Shown: piece by piece, positions 27,762 through 37,506 of the stretch
Position numbering within the stretch: the first letter of the stretch is position 1
Layout: each line of letters starts with the position of its first letter
From: Aliidiomarina sanyensis
Lineage (GTDB): Bacteria > Pseudomonadota > Gammaproteobacteria > Enterobacterales > Alteromonadaceae
Length of the DNA: 64,000 nucleotides
Assembly: GCF_003987175.1 (NCBI RefSeq)
Contig: NZ_PIPM01000009.1
Coordinates: 35,525 to 99,524 of the forward strand
Direction: 5' to 3'
The notes under the pieces: generated by a model
Seen by the model: only the letters and a program-made list of their open reading frames with translations
Databases searched by the model: none
What the model was told of the DNA's origin: nothing
Translations under genes and position numbers: made by a program

Positions 27762-27838
27762 CGGCGAGTAGCGCAGCTTGGTAGCGCACTTGGTTTGGGT
27801 CCAAGGGGTCGCTGGTTCGAATCCAGTCTCGCCGACCA
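27762..27838 (+). tRNA. tRNA-Pro (anticodon TGG), copy 2
   Basis: Base-for-base identical to the first tRNA-Pro. No clear terminator follows before the next gene. Confidence 0.97.
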
Positions 27839-27932
27839 TTTCTTTGTTTTTCAAGTGATACGGTAAAAATCGCATCCCTCGTCAGTACTCCCTATGATAA
27901 GCTCATATCGTCATTAGCAGATTGAGTATTCC

Positions 27933-29213
27933 ATGGTAGAACAACATTTATTACTTCGTGCGCGCGAGTTGTCCGATCGATTAGTTCAGTTGCAAGCGCC
28001 GATCCGAATTCTCGATGCCATTAATTGGGACCGAGGGACTCGAGAGCAATTCTTTGCCAACAAAGCACAGAAAAACCCGGCAATTGATCGTGACTTTTAC
28101 CAACGCAAAGCACTCGGTTTTGATCCGGCGTCATTACGACACGAGCTCGCTGAACTTCAACGTGATATTACCCGCCAATTGGGTCGCTTAAGCCCCATCG
28201 CGCAATTAATGAGTCGCGCCTGTCGTGAATATCGCGATGTGGTGCGAATGCTTGAAGCGCGAGGTACGTCAGAGTTTCATGAGCTGTCCGTTGAATTATT
28301 TGGTCATCCCGATGATGTGTTTCACGCCAATGAGCCCTCACTCGTTGAGCTTGCGCATATGTTGCAAAGCCCGCTTGATTCTTTGCTGGCGAGCGATGCT
28401 TTGCCGGAAGAGAGTAAAAATATCGACGCCGCTGAAGCAGTATCACGTTTGCAATCCCAACTGAAAGAGAGCATGCAGGGCGTTGATGTACAGGTGATGT
28501 TGTCCGATGGAATCGTCAGTGATGCGGCTGCGGGAAGTGATCGGATCAAGCTCAATCAAGATGTGAAATTTTCGCAACGCGAATTGGATATTCTTGAGGT
28601 GCATGAAGGCTGGATTCATGTGGGCACCACGCAAAATGGACTTCGGCAGCCTTACTTAACGTGCCTGAGTAAAGGAACGCCCAGTGCAACTATTACGCAA
28701 GAGGGGATTGCAGTCCTTACAGAAGTCATTACCCTTCGCTCGACACCACGCCGATTAGCAAAGTTGGTTCAACGCATACATGCGGTGGCGCTCGCTGCTG
28801 ATGGCGCAGAGTTTGTTGAGGTATTTCGTAAATGCCAAGAGCAGGGAATGCGAGATGAGGAAGCTTATACGCTGACACAACGTGTTTTCCGCGGTAGCAC
28901 CGCGACGGGCAAACCTTTTACCAAAGACCTTGCGTATATTCGCGGTTTTGTATTGGTCTACAACCTCATTCGCGTGGCTGTGCAACTTGGAAAAATTGAA
29001 CGGCTTCCATTGTTGCTTACGGGCAAAATTGCAGTGGACGATTTTCGTCTCATCTGTGAGTTGCACGATAGCGGTGTGATCACGAGTCCACATTATGTTC
29101 CACCTCACTTCAAAGATTTGCGAGGTCTCGCAACGTGGTTGAGCGTGGGACGATTCTTGGGTGATTTCTCATTTGCACAACTTGAGAACGACTATCGTCC
29201 ACTCATCCCTTAA
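27933..29213 (+). CDS. QEGLA-motif / MATCAP-family putative zinc peptidase (DUF1704)
   Basis: 426 residues. Key motifs: HEGWIH (His224, Glu225, His229; an HExxxH zinc site) and ITQEGIAVLTE with Glu257 in the QEG motif, 33 residues later, a plausible third metal ligand. Together these mark the family once named flavohemoglobin expression-modulating QEGLA protein (DUF1704). That family is related to the eukaryotic MATCAP tyrosine carboxypeptidases; the bacterial substrate is unknown to me. The N-terminal 180 residues are helical. No signal peptide, so probably cytoplasmic. Ribosome-binding site is weak. Confidence 0.82.
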   Translation: MVEQHLLLRARELSDRLVQLQAPIRILDAINWDRGTREQFFANKAQKNPAIDRDFYQRKALGFDPASLRHELAELQRDITRQLGRLSPIAQLMSRACREYRDVVRMLEARGTSEFHELSVELFGHPDDVFHANEPSLVELAHMLQSPLDSLLASDALPEESKNIDAAEAVSRLQSQLKESMQGVDVQVMLSDGIVSDAAAGSDRIKLNQDVKFSQRELDILEVHEGWIHVGTTQNGLRQPYLTCLSKGTPSATITQEGIAVLTEVITLRSTPRRLAKLVQRIHAVALAADGAEFVEVFRKCQEQGMRDEEAYTLTQRVFRGSTATGKPFTKDLAYIRGFVLVYNLIRVAVQLGKIERLPLLLTGKIAVDDFRLICELHDSGVITSPHYVPPHFKDLRGLATWLSVGRFLGDFSFAQLENDYRPLIP

Positions 29214-29257
29214 CGGTGTAACTGACGGGCCATCCCCCGCGTGAAAAGAGAACCAGA

Positions 29258-30415
29258 ATGCGTCAAAAACTTGATCACCATTACAGCGCTGCAACCCGTT
29301 TAGCTCAGGCGTTGGGCTATATTGACGAAAGCTCCGACGGACTCGTCCCTCCTACCTATTCATCCACCACCTATTTGCGTGACGAGGATAACCAGTATCG
29401 AAGTGGGCGGGTTTATTCACGCGCCGATAATCCAACCTATGTGCCGGTAGAGCGCGTCTTAACGAGTCTCGAAGGGGGAGCCGAATCGCTTCTTTTTAGT
29501 TCAGGGATGGCTGCTGCGACGGCGGTGTTTCAAGCTTTACAGCCAGGGGCACATGTGATTGCACCGACGGTCATGTATTGGGCGCTCCGGGCTTGGCTGT
29601 TGGGCTGGGCAAAAAGTTGGGGATTGCAGCTGAGCTTTGTTGATACGGGGAACCTTGATGCGTTGAAGGCCGCCATACGGCCGACTGAGACCCAACTGAT
29701 ATGGCTTGAAACACCGGCAAATCCGATGTGGACCGTGTCTGACATAGAAAAAATCTGTGAGTTAGCAAAAGCACATGAAATTTACGTGGCTGTCGATTCG
29801 ACCGTGGCAACGCCCCTGTTAACACGTCCTCTGGAGCTTGGTGCAGATTTTGTCATGCACTCTGCAACAAAGTATTTGAACGGACATTCTGATGTTATTG
29901 CTGGCGCACTTGTTACGGGTGAGATCAATCCGTTATGGGAGAGAATCCGATTGGTCCGTAAGCAAGGAGGCGCGGTATTGAGCCCTCAGGACGCGAATCA
30001 GCTCCTACGCGGAATGCGGACGATGCACTTGCGAGTGCGCGAAAGCTCACGCTCAGCTTTGTGGCTGGCCGAAGAACTGCAAAAAAGTGAGTCAGTCACA
30101 GAGGTGCTTTATCCCGGACTCCCCTCGTTTCCAGGACATGACGTTGCAAAAAAACAAATGCATGGAGGGTTCAGTGGCATGCTCTCCATTCGCTTAAAGG
30201 GAGGCGCGTCTGCCGCAATCAAGGTAGCAGCGGAGACTCGCCTGTGGAAACGCGCAACGTCACTTGGTGGAGTGGAGAGTCTGATTGAGCATCGGGCAAG
30301 TATTGAAGGAGAGGGGACACCGGTTCCCGACGATTTACTTCGTTTATCGGTCGGAATAGAAGATCCGCGTGAACTTCTCATTGACCTGCTCCAAGCCATC
30401 GACAGCGCTCATTAA
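29258..30415 (+). CDS. PLP-dependent Cys/Met metabolism enzyme (cystathionine beta-lyase / gamma-synthase family)
   Basis: 385 residues. Fold-type I PLP enzyme: SRADNPTYVPVE near residue 54, SSGMAAATAVF, aspartate in YVAVDSTVATPLL, and the Schiff-base Lys205 in HSATKYLNGHSD. The C-terminal LRLSVGIEDPRELLIDL block is typical of the family. Members include MetB, MetC, methionine gamma-lyase and related enzymes; sequence by eye does not decide between them. Position next to YigZ gives no pathway hint. Confidence 0.85.
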   Translation: MRQKLDHHYSAATRLAQALGYIDESSDGLVPPTYSSTTYLRDEDNQYRSGRVYSRADNPTYVPVERVLTSLEGGAESLLFSSGMAAATAVFQALQPGAHVIAPTVMYWALRAWLLGWAKSWGLQLSFVDTGNLDALKAAIRPTETQLIWLETPANPMWTVSDIEKICELAKAHEIYVAVDSTVATPLLTRPLELGADFVMHSATKYLNGHSDVIAGALVTGEINPLWERIRLVRKQGGAVLSPQDANQLLRGMRTMHLRVRESSRSALWLAEELQKSESVTEVLYPGLPSFPGHDVAKKQMHGGFSGMLSIRLKGGASAAIKVAAETRLWKRATSLGGVESLIEHRASIEGEGTPVPDDLLRLSVGIEDPRELLIDLLQAIDSAH

Positions 30416-30431
30416 CTTAAAGGCTCTATTT

Positions 30432-31046
30432 TTGTCGTATCCCGTTCCGCTTGATCAGGTCGAAATTGAGCACCTCGTGAAGAAAAGTCGCTTCATTGGG
30501 GTAGCGCAAAAGGTCACCTCGCGCGAGGAGGCACTTGCAGTTGTTTCTTCGTTGCGAGCGCGCTTCCCCGATGCGCGACATTATTGCTGGGCTTATCTGA
30601 TTGGGGATCCGAGTGCAGCCGCAAGCGCGGCAGCAAATGATGATGGGGAGCCCTCAGGTACGGCGGGGAAACCGATTCTTAATGTGCTACAACACAAAGG
30701 TATCGGAGATGTTATGGTGGTCGTGGTGCGTTATTTCGGTGGCATTAAACTCGGAGCCGGGGGACTCGTTCGCGCATACTCTCATACGGCGGAACTTGCA
30801 ATGTCCGGACTTAAAACGCACACCCAAGTGCGTCATGAACAGTACCGAGTCTGTCTTGATTTTGCACATGAGCAAATCTTTCGCCATTGGCTTTTTGAAC
30901 ATCAAGGCGAGTTGATTGATGTCGATTATGGCAATCAGGTCAGCCTTCATGTGGGTATTCCAAGCGCACATTCAGACGCATGGGTAAGGTGGTGTGAGCA
31001 ACATCAGTACGACACCCATCAACTGAGTGATGGGATCGCATCCTAG
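30432..31046 (+). CDS. yigZ: IMPACT/YigZ family protein
   Basis: The open frame reaches upstream into the previous gene, but TTG 30432 with AAAGG 8 bases upstream gives 204 residues, the same as E. coli YigZ, and a matching start (SYPVPLDQVEIEHLVKKSRFIG). Core motifs: ARFPDARHYCWAYLIG, NDDGEPSGTAGKPIL and VVVRYFGGIKLGAGGLVRAYSH. The family is related to yeast YIH1/IMPACT; its bacterial role is uncertain. Its stop overlaps that of the convergent lipoprotein gene. Confidence 0.88.
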   Translation: MSYPVPLDQVEIEHLVKKSRFIGVAQKVTSREEALAVVSSLRARFPDARHYCWAYLIGDPSAAASAAANDDGEPSGTAGKPILNVLQHKGIGDVMVVVVRYFGGIKLGAGGLVRAYSHTAELAMSGLKTHTQVRHEQYRVCLDFAHEQIFRHWLFEHQGELIDVDYGNQVSLHVGIPSAHSDAWVRWCEQHQYDTHQLSDGIAS

Positions 31047-31762
31047 GGTTCGAGCAGCAGTTGTCGGTTGCTCAAATCTACACGGCAAATATCGCTGGGG
31101 TAGTGTTCAAAAGCTCGCGCGTAACTTCTTCCAACGAATTCTGTGGGGCCGATTCCCATACTGATTAAGTCAGGCCAACTGTAATAGAAACGCGCGCTAT
31201 CGGTACAGCCAAGCCGCGGGTGGAAACCGTATGAAGTTATATATTGATCGACACCGATTCGTTCGAAAAAGCGTGTTTCGCGGCGCAAATATTGGTCACT
31301 ATAACGAGTCACAAAATCTCGAATTCCCGGCAGGATATAGGATTCCCACGACAAGATAACGCTTTGTTCAATGGCGCCACCGGACCAGCTAATAATGGCG
31401 TCGGGATAAACTCTTCGTTGGGCAGCTGCGGTAAATAGGTAATTCGCGCACTCACGTTCACAAGCGCCCCGAATGTCTAAGGTCATTTGTTCCCGCTGCA
31501 ATAGATAGCCAATTTGCATCGCGGCCATCGGGTCACCGCCCTCACTATTGACAGCGAGTCGTTGCACTGAGCCGTCGCTCACGGCGTCTCGGAGCCGATA
31601 AAAACTTGCGACACTGATGCGTCCGTCAAGCAGCGCGACACCGTTGGAAACTTGAATATTAGCAGCTTCCTCGCGTTCAGGTGTGCTGCTGCACGCGGTC
31701 AGTTGTAATACGAGAAAAAAGCTCGCAGCAGAAGCTGCGAGCCACGGTAACTTACTTGCCAT
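31043..31762 (-). CDS. ClpP/crotonase-fold-like lipoprotein, catalytic serine apparently lost
   Basis: ATG 31762 with GGAG 6 bases upstream; 239 residues. Lipoprotein signal with lipobox LTAC, lipidated Cys24. The region VNSEGGDPMAAMQIGYLL (71-88) matches the oxyanion-loop segment of periplasmic SppA/ClpP-like proteins (NSxGG). The following nucleophile segment, usually GxCASAC, reads GACEREC (residues 99-105), so Arg stands where Ser is expected. The C-terminal 100 residues are not recognised. It overlaps the doxX end by 11 bases and is likely co-transcribed with it. Confidence 0.6.
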   Translation of the reverse strand: MASKLPWLAASAASFFLVLQLTACSSTPEREEAANIQVSNGVALLDGRISVASFYRLRDAVSDGSVQRLAVNSEGGDPMAAMQIGYLLQREQMTLDIRGACERECANYLFTAAAQRRVYPDAIISWSGGAIEQSVILSWESYILPGIRDFVTRYSDQYLRRETRFFERIGVDQYITSYGFHPRLGCTDSARFYYSWPDLISMGIGPTEFVGRSYARAFEHYPSDICRVDLSNRQLLLEP

Positions 31763-32153
31763 CAAGACTCCATTTGCCTGGGCCAGCTGCGGCCAAAAAC
31801 AAGAAAATAAAGCAGAATAGCGCAGCAGGCTCACCGCCATTCATCATGGGTAAAAACCAATTCCCATATTCAAGCGCATGCCAGCCCCAATAAGCCACGG
31901 CCATCATCCCAGATGCTAAAAATGCGGCGATTCGTGTTTGGAAGCCGATAAGAACCAGAATGCCAAGAACGACTTCCAGAATACCGACAAAACCAAAGAA
32001 CGACATGAGTGGAAGTTGTGCGAACATATCGACAGCAGGCCACTTAATGACCTTTGCTGTTCCGTGTAATAAAAACATCCAAGCGGTCGTAATGCGCAGA
32101 ATACCAAGTACTTCACCCTGATATTGACCAAGTTTATTGAGTGGGTTGTTCAT
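31752..32153 (-). CDS. DoxX family membrane protein
   Basis: 133 residues from ATG 32153, with AGGAAG just upstream (an in-frame TTG at 32168 is less likely). Four membrane segments in the DoxX pattern: LGILRITTAWMFLLHGTAKV, FFGFVGILEVVLGILVLIGF, TRIAAFLASGMMAVAYW, and a last segment ending FIFLFLAAAGPGKWSLD. The function of DoxX proteins varies (quinol- or thiol-linked redox roles). Translationally coupled to the lipoprotein gene. Confidence 0.88.
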   Translation of the reverse strand: MNNPLNKLGQYQGEVLGILRITTAWMFLLHGTAKVIKWPAVDMFAQLPLMSFFGFVGILEVVLGILVLIGFQTRIAAFLASGMMAVAYWGWHALEYGNWFLPMMNGGEPAALFCFIFLFLAAAGPGKWSLDGK

Positions 32154-32284
32154 AATGTGCTTCCTCAATAGAGTATGAGTTCATTGTTATTGTTTACTTC
32201 AATGTTGTTTTCAAAGAAGTGCACCGGATACGGCGCAGATGCACGCTACTCACAATAGACTATTTTTTAACATTTAACAGCAAT

Positions 32285-33808
32285 TTACTGAGGGCTTGGA
32301 TAGACTTGATTGCGGCCTTTTGATTTCGCCATGTTGAGCGCATTTTCCGCAGCTGCGATCAATTCCTCCGGAGAGGATTGCGCACTTAACCCAGCGACGC
32401 CGGCGGAAATTGTGACTTGGCCCTCTTGCACACCAAGATGTTCGATCGCCATCCCCTGCAACACGTCAAGAAAGCTGGTTGCGCGCAATTGTGCCAAGTG
32501 GAACTCAACGTGTGGAATGAGGACAGCAAACTGGGCACCATCATAACGAGCGACCAATTCCCCGTGCCGCCGGAAATGAGTTTTTAACCGTTCAGCGAGG
32601 CGCTGCAGCAGACCATCCCCGGCCTGTAATCCATGGTGCTCGTTATATTTACGGAATGCATCGAGGTCAAATAACGCGACAGTTAACGGGAAGCCCTGGC
32701 GCCGAGAACGCGCAATTTCCTCACTGAGTCGTTCGGTAAACTGTCGACGATTTGCCAACCCTGTCAGCCCATCTCGCAAGGCAAGCTCTCGCAACGCGTC
32801 ATTAGCCGCAATTAACTGTTCTTGAGAGGTTTGCAGTGAACTATAGAAACGTTGATTCTGAATCGCGTTTGCGATCATTTCTCCAACCAGTTTGAATCGT
32901 CTGATATCAGCCTCAGACCAATGACGAAGCCGCGCAACCATATCGCAGCCCACGAAGCCGATCAATTCGCCGGCCGCATACATGCCGACACACAGAACCG
33001 AGCGAATATCTTCGCGATCGAACTCCTCCTGCTCGGCTGCTCCTCGCTCAGGAATCGCACGGGTATCATGAACAACAAACAAGCCCTCTTGCTCGATGGT
33101 TTCGAAAAACCAAGGGAGCGCTTCTTTTGGGACGTTTTGGAGATCGTCAATGTGGCTTGTCACCCCATCACGAACCCATTCATGGGTATTCGACATGGCG
33201 CTGAAGTCGTAATCAAACAAGAACACATAAGTGCGGTCCGCTTGGCAAAATTGTCCAAGTGCACCAAGCGCGTTCTGAATGTGACGTTCAGCATCTTCAC
33301 CCTGTGCATTGATAAGCTTTGTGGAGAGCTCAGAGATTAATTTGTCGAAAGCGATGAGGTCACGCAGTGAAATCTCAGACGTCAGGGTGTCGAGAGGCTG
33401 TCCCCCATGACGAAAGAGCCGATGATCACGTGGCTGGATAAAAATAGCGTGGATCGACCCTGAGGGCGTATCAAGTGATACACTTTGCATATTTAACGGC
33501 AGCTGTTTGAAGACTAGATCCCGACGCTCGATATACTCGCCCCGTAGACCAGCGAGAAGCGGTGATGCAATTGGGCGCGTTGGGTTTGGCGCACTGACCA
33601 GGTCATGATCGACCGAAAACTCGAGTGCTTCGATTTGCTGCCCAAGTTCGGACTGGTCCGAAAGACCAAACATATCTGAAGCGGTTTGGTTACAATAATA
33701 GTTCGCTGTATTCGGCGGCGTTGAATCGGTCTGCGCGTAAAAAACCGCGACAGGGAGTGCGTCGATAAGGGCGACAAGTGCGGCATGTTCGGGTAAAAGG
33801 CGACCCAT
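32285..33808 (-). CDS. PAS-like/GAF/GGDEF protein with degenerate GGDEF signature
   Basis: 507 residues. An N-terminal PAS-like sensor (about 8-135), a GAF domain (about 160-318; RTYVFLFDYDF...IRSVLCVGMYAAGELIGFVGCD), a short helix, and a GGDEF domain (about 343-505) with DGLTGLANRRQF, FDLDAFRKYNEHHG and a normal C-terminal TISAGVAGLS block. The signature loop reads RYDGAQF (DGAQF at 423-427): the Asp and Glu of GGDEF are Ala and Gln. No RxxD inhibitory site precedes it. Cyclase activity is therefore unlikely; it may act as a c-di-GMP or GTP-responsive regulator. It stands alone. Confidence 0.85.
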   Translation of the reverse strand: MGRLLPEHAALVALIDALPVAVFYAQTDSTPPNTANYYCNQTASDMFGLSDQSELGQQIEALEFSVDHDLVSAPNPTRPIASPLLAGLRGEYIERRDLVFKQLPLNMQSVSLDTPSGSIHAIFIQPRDHRLFRHGGQPLDTLTSEISLRDLIAFDKLISELSTKLINAQGEDAERHIQNALGALGQFCQADRTYVFLFDYDFSAMSNTHEWVRDGVTSHIDDLQNVPKEALPWFFETIEQEGLFVVHDTRAIPERGAAEQEEFDREDIRSVLCVGMYAAGELIGFVGCDMVARLRHWSEADIRRFKLVGEMIANAIQNQRFYSSLQTSQEQLIAANDALRELALRDGLTGLANRRQFTERLSEEIARSRRQGFPLTVALFDLDAFRKYNEHHGLQAGDGLLQRLAERLKTHFRRHGELVARYDGAQFAVLIPHVEFHLAQLRATSFLDVLQGMAIEHLGVQEGQVTISAGVAGLSAQSSPEELIAAAENALNMAKSKGRNQVYPSPQ

Positions 33809-33960
33809 AAAATAGACCCTGTTCGAAAATCGAATTTAATTATTATTATTTTACAGATAGGGTGCGGATTTGTTGCATAAATGTCAATGATTGCACGCGA
33901 CTGAGTCCCGGTTGTTGCGTAGGGGCTTGGTATTCTCGAGGAATTAATGCACACTCTCGC

Positions 33961-33989
33961 TCGACTCATTGGCATCTGATCGTTATAAT
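33961..33989 (+). promoter_or_regulatory. sigma-70 promoter for tig
   Basis: TCGACT (33961-33966), 17-base spacer, consensus TATAAT (33984-33989), GC-rich discriminator (GTCGCG). The tig start is about 170 bases downstream of the expected transcription start, so the 5' leader is long. The rest of the 359-base gap (33809-34167) shows no gene. Confidence 0.65.
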
Positions 33990-34167
33990 GTCGCGTCATT
34001 TTTTCAAGAAGCGCTCCGGCGTCCTTGAGGGAATTGGGGTTACTCGTCTTTGACTCCTGCCTCGTGCGGGTCCGTTGAGAGAACCCTCGGAATTTTGGAG
34101 TAGTCGCTGTTGTGCGGCTGCGGGAACACGAACATGCACCATGAAGTGATGCAGAGGTAACAACGCA

Positions 34168-35472
34168 ATGCAGGTTTCTGTAGAAGCAACTGAAGGTTTA
34201 GAGCGCCGGATTACCATCACGATCCCGGCTGAGAAAATTGATCAAGCAGTGAAAGCACAGGTTCAGCAACGTGCTCGCACCGTACGGATGGACGGCTTCC
34301 GTCCGGGTAAGGTCCCCGTTAGCCTCGTCGCGAAGCGTTTCGGCCCTTCGATTCGTCAAGATGTGGTGATGGAACAAATTCAACGTCACTATATCGAAGC
34401 GTTGGTTCAAGAGAAAATCAATCCAGCGGGCTCGCCGCGTTTTGAAGCCAATGTGGATGAAGAAGGCAAAGACCTCGAGTTCGTGGCCATCATTGAAATC
34501 TATCCAGAAGTCGAATTGAAAGACTTGGACAAGGTTGAAGTGGAAAAGCCGGTTGCTCAAGTAACGGATAAAGACGTCGACAACATGCTGGATACTTTGC
34601 GCAAGCAGCATGCTTCATTTAAAGAGGTGAAGCGTGGCGCGAAAGATGGCGACAAAGTGACCATGGACTTTGTTGGTCGTGTTGATGGTGAAGAGTTCCA
34701 AGGCGGGAAAGCAGAAAACTTTGAACTGGAAATGGGCCAAGGCCGCATGATTCCTGGCTTCGAAGATGGCGTAAAAGGCCTTAAAGCGGGTGCTGAGAAA
34801 ACGATCGAGGTGACATTCCCAGAGGAATATCACGCGGAAGATTTGAAAGGCAAACCTGCGCAGTTTGACCTGGTGATCAAGAAGGTTGAAGCACCTGAGT
34901 TACCAGAGTTGAACGATGAGTTTGCGGTTCAGTTTGGTATCGGCGACGGTGGCTTAGATGCATTGCGGACTGAAGTTCGCAAAAATATGGAACGTGAACT
35001 GAAAGGTGCGGTGAAGAGCAAAGTGAAACAGCAAGTCATTAAAGGCTTGTTAGCTGCTAACGCCGATGTGCCAGTTCCATCAGCATTGCGTGAGCAGGAA
35101 GTGAATGTCCTGCGTCAGCAAGCCATGCAACGCTTCGGTGGTAATGCGAAGAATATGCCTGAGTTGCCCGCAGAACTGTTTAAAGAACAGGCCGATGAGC
35201 GTGTGAAAGTTGGGCTGCTGTTAGGCCAAGTGATCCGTGATAACGGGATCAAAGTCGACGAAGCACGCGTTGCAGAAATGATTGAAAGCACAGCCTCTGC
35301 GTATGAAGAGCCGGCGCAGGTGGTTGAATATTACAAATCAAACGCAGAAGCCATGCAGCAAGTACAAAATGTTGTATTGGAAGATCAAGCGATTGATTTG
35401 GTGCTTGAGAAAGCAAAAGTCACTGAGAAGCAGCTCTCGTTTGATGACGTGATGAACCCGAAAGGTAAATAA
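34168..35472 (+). CDS. tig: trigger factor (ribosome-associated chaperone and peptidyl-prolyl isomerase)
   Basis: 434 residues. N-terminal ribosome-binding domain with [19 protein letters not shown] (the GFRxGxxP signature, about residues 43-49), the FKBP-type domain (about 155-240, [41 protein letters not shown]), and a helical C-terminal chaperone domain. It binds nascent chains at the exit tunnel. It is the first gene of the tig-clpP-clpX-lon series. Confidence 0.97.
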   Translation: MQVSVEATEGLERRITITIPAEKIDQAVKAQVQQRARTVRMDGFRPGKVPVSLVAKRFGPSIRQDVVMEQIQRHYIEALVQEKINPAGSPRFEANVDEEGKDLEFVAIIEIYPEVELKDLDKVEVEKPVAQVTDKDVDNMLDTLRKQHASFKEVKRGAKDGDKVTMDFVGRVDGEEFQGGKAENFELEMGQGRMIPGFEDGVKGLKAGAEKTIEVTFPEEYHAEDLKGKPAQFDLVIKKVEAPELPELNDEFAVQFGIGDGGLDALRTEVRKNMERELKGAVKSKVKQQVIKGLLAANADVPVPSALREQEVNVLRQQAMQRFGGNAKNMPELPAELFKEQADERVKVGLLLGQVIRDNGIKVDEARVAEMIESTASAYEEPAQVVEYYKSNAEAMQQVQNVVLEDQAIDLVLEKAKVTEKQLSFDDVMNPKGK

Positions 35473-35502
35473 GCGTTTGCTGAATTTCTCAGGAATTGGT
35501 TT

Positions 35503-35538
35503 AATGGCTCGGATGGAAGCATCCGAGCCATTTTTTTT
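35503..35538 (+). terminator. strong intrinsic terminator between tig and clpP
   Basis: A perfect 13-bp stem (35503-35515 with 35520-35532), GAAG loop and eight T. The clpP ribosome-binding site (GAGGAGAG) begins on the next base, so read-through transcripts could present it next to a closed hairpin. Confidence 0.92.
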
Positions 35539-35552
35539 GAGGAGAGTTGTGC

Positions 35553-36179
35553 ATGATGCGAGATTCGACGCCTGACCCGATGGCGGCATTAGTTCCAATG
35601 GTTATCGAGCAAACCGCAAAGGGTGAGCGCTCATTTGATATCTACTCACGTTTATTGAAAGAAGGCATCATTTTTTTGTGTGGGCCAGTCGAAGAACAGA
35701 TGGCTAACCTAATTGTGGCGCAGATGCTGTTTCTTGAGTCTGAAAATCCAGAAAAAGACATCTACCTGTATATCAATTCTCCTGGTGGCTCAGTCACTGC
35801 GGGTATGGCAATTTACGACACCATGCAATTTATCCGAAATGATGTTTCGACAATCTGTATTGGCCAAGCGGCAAGTATGGGCGCATTTCTGTTAGCCAGT
35901 GGTGCAAAAGGAAAACGTTTCTGCCTCCCAAATTCACGGGTCATGATTCATCAACCGCTCGGAGGATTTCAGGGACAAGCATCAGATATTGAGATCCATG
36001 CGAAAGAAATCTTGTATATTAAAGAGAAGCTCAATCGCTTGCTCTCTGAACACACGGGTCAGGATTTTGACCGGATTGCGCAGGACACCGATCGTGATAA
36101 CTTCATGAGTGCCGAGAAAGCGCGGGATTATGGCCTCGTAGACCAAGTATTGGAAAAGCGCGGCCAGCAAAAGAAATAA
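35553..36179 (+). CDS. clpP: ATP-dependent Clp protease proteolytic subunit
   Basis: 208 residues from ATG 35553 (a second ATG follows at once at 35556). [24 protein letters not shown], catalytic Ser in [11 protein letters not shown], His in [12 protein letters not shown], and Asp further on. It forms the tetradecameric chamber that works with ClpX, encoded next. Confidence 0.97.
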   Translation: MMRDSTPDPMAALVPMVIEQTAKGERSFDIYSRLLKEGIIFLCGPVEEQMANLIVAQMLFLESENPEKDIYLYINSPGGSVTAGMAIYDTMQFIRNDVSTICIGQAASMGAFLLASGAKGKRFCLPNSRVMIHQPLGGFQGQASDIEIHAKEILYIKEKLNRLLSEHTGQDFDRIAQDTDRDNFMSAEKARDYGLVDQVLEKRGQQKK

Positions 36180-36221
36180 CGGAAACCTGTTAGGGTTTCA
36201 GATGAACGTCTGGAGAAGTAG

Positions 36222-37499
36222 ATGACCGATTCAACCACCGGAAACGGCAAAGGTACCAAAGCACTCTATTGCACTTTTTGTGGCAAGAGTCAGCATGAAG
36301 TGAAAAAGCTGATCGCCGGTCCTTCGGTGTTTATTTGCGATGAATGTGTCGATTTGTGCAATGATATTTTGCGCGAGGAGATTAAGAACATCGCACCGAA
36401 AAGTGCAGATGATTCTTTGCCCACACCGAAAGATATTCGCAAACACCTTGATGATTATGTCATTGGTCAAGATCGTGCGAAGCGTGTGCTCTCGGTTGCA
36501 GTCTACAACCACTACAAACGGTTACGTAATGCTGGGATTCACGATGAGATTGAGTTGGGCAAAAGTAATATTTTGCTGATTGGTCCTACGGGCAGTGGTA
36601 AAACGCTCCTGGCGGAAACGTTAGCTCGATTCCTTGATGTTCCGTTCACAATGGCCGATGCCACCACACTGACCGAAGCGGGTTATGTGGGCGAGGATGT
36701 TGAGAACATTATCCAGAAGCTGCTGCAAAAATGTGATTATGACGCCGCCAAAGCTGAACGTGGAATCGTGTATATTGATGAGATTGACAAAATCTCTCGC
36801 AAGTCAGATAACCCATCGATTACTCGCGATGTTAGTGGGGAAGGGGTACAGCAAGCACTCCTGAAGCTAATTGAGGGTACCGTTGCATCTGTTCCTCCGC
36901 AAGGGGGGCGCAAGCATCCCCAGCAAGAGTTTGTGCAAGTAGATACATCAAAAATCCTCTTTATCTGCGGTGGTGCATTTGCGGGGCTGGAGAAGGTGAT
37001 TGAGCAACGCCTTGCGACCGGTACCGGAATCGGTTTTGGTGCAGAAGTTAAGAGTCTTAAAGAAAAAGAGAACAGTAACATTCTGACCGAAGTTGAGCCT
37101 GGCGACCTAGTCAAATATGGACTCATTCCTGAGTTTATTGGTCGTTTGCCGGTTGTCGCAAGCCTGACCGAGCTTGACGAAGATGCGCTAGTACAGATTT
37201 TGAGTCAGCCGAAGAACGCTTTGACGAAACAGTATTCAGCATTGCTCGATATGGAGAATGTTGAGCTGGAATTCCGAGAAGATGCACTCCGTGCCATTGC
37301 ACGAAAAGCGATGCAACGAAAGACAGGAGCGCGTGGTTTACGCTCAATCGTGGAAGACGTGCTCCTCACGACCATGTATGAGCTTCCATCGATGGAAAAC
37401 GTCAGTAAAGTGGTCATTGACGAATCAGTGATTCGGGGAGACTCCGATCCCATTCTGATTTACCACAACAGCAAAGATGCACAGGCATCTGGCGAATAA
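36222..37499 (+). CDS. clpX: Clp protease ATP-binding specificity subunit ClpX
   Basis: 425 residues. N-terminal C4 zinc-binding domain (CTFCGKSQ... and CDECVDLC), AAA+ domain with Walker A GPTGSGKT, Walker [10 protein letters not shown], sensor and pore region, and IGF-type ClpP-binding loop (TGIGFGAEV). It unfolds substrates for ClpP. It begins 42 bases after clpP and ends in a terminator. Confidence 0.97.
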   Translation: MTDSTTGNGKGTKALYCTFCGKSQHEVKKLIAGPSVFICDECVDLCNDILREEIKNIAPKSADDSLPTPKDIRKHLDDYVIGQDRAKRVLSVAVYNHYKRLRNAGIHDEIELGKSNILLIGPTGSGKTLLAETLARFLDVPFTMADATTLTEAGYVGEDVENIIQKLLQKCDYDAAKAERGIVYIDEIDKISRKSDNPSITRDVSGEGVQQALLKLIEGTVASVPPQGGRKHPQQEFVQVDTSKILFICGGAFAGLEKVIEQRLATGTGIGFGAEVKSLKEKENSNILTEVEPGDLVKYGLIPEFIGRLPVVASLTELDEDALVQILSQPKNALTKQYSALLDMENVELEFREDALRAIARKAMQRKTGARGLRSIVEDVLLTTMYELPSMENVSKVVIDESVIRGDSDPILIYHNSKDAQASGE

Positions 37500-37506
37500 A
37501 ACAGCA

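Noticed and set aside
33514..33999. 161-residue minus-strand ORF overlapping the GGDEF protein start
   Set aside because: Runs through the N-terminal coding region of the GGDEF protein in another frame and into the promoter region of tig.
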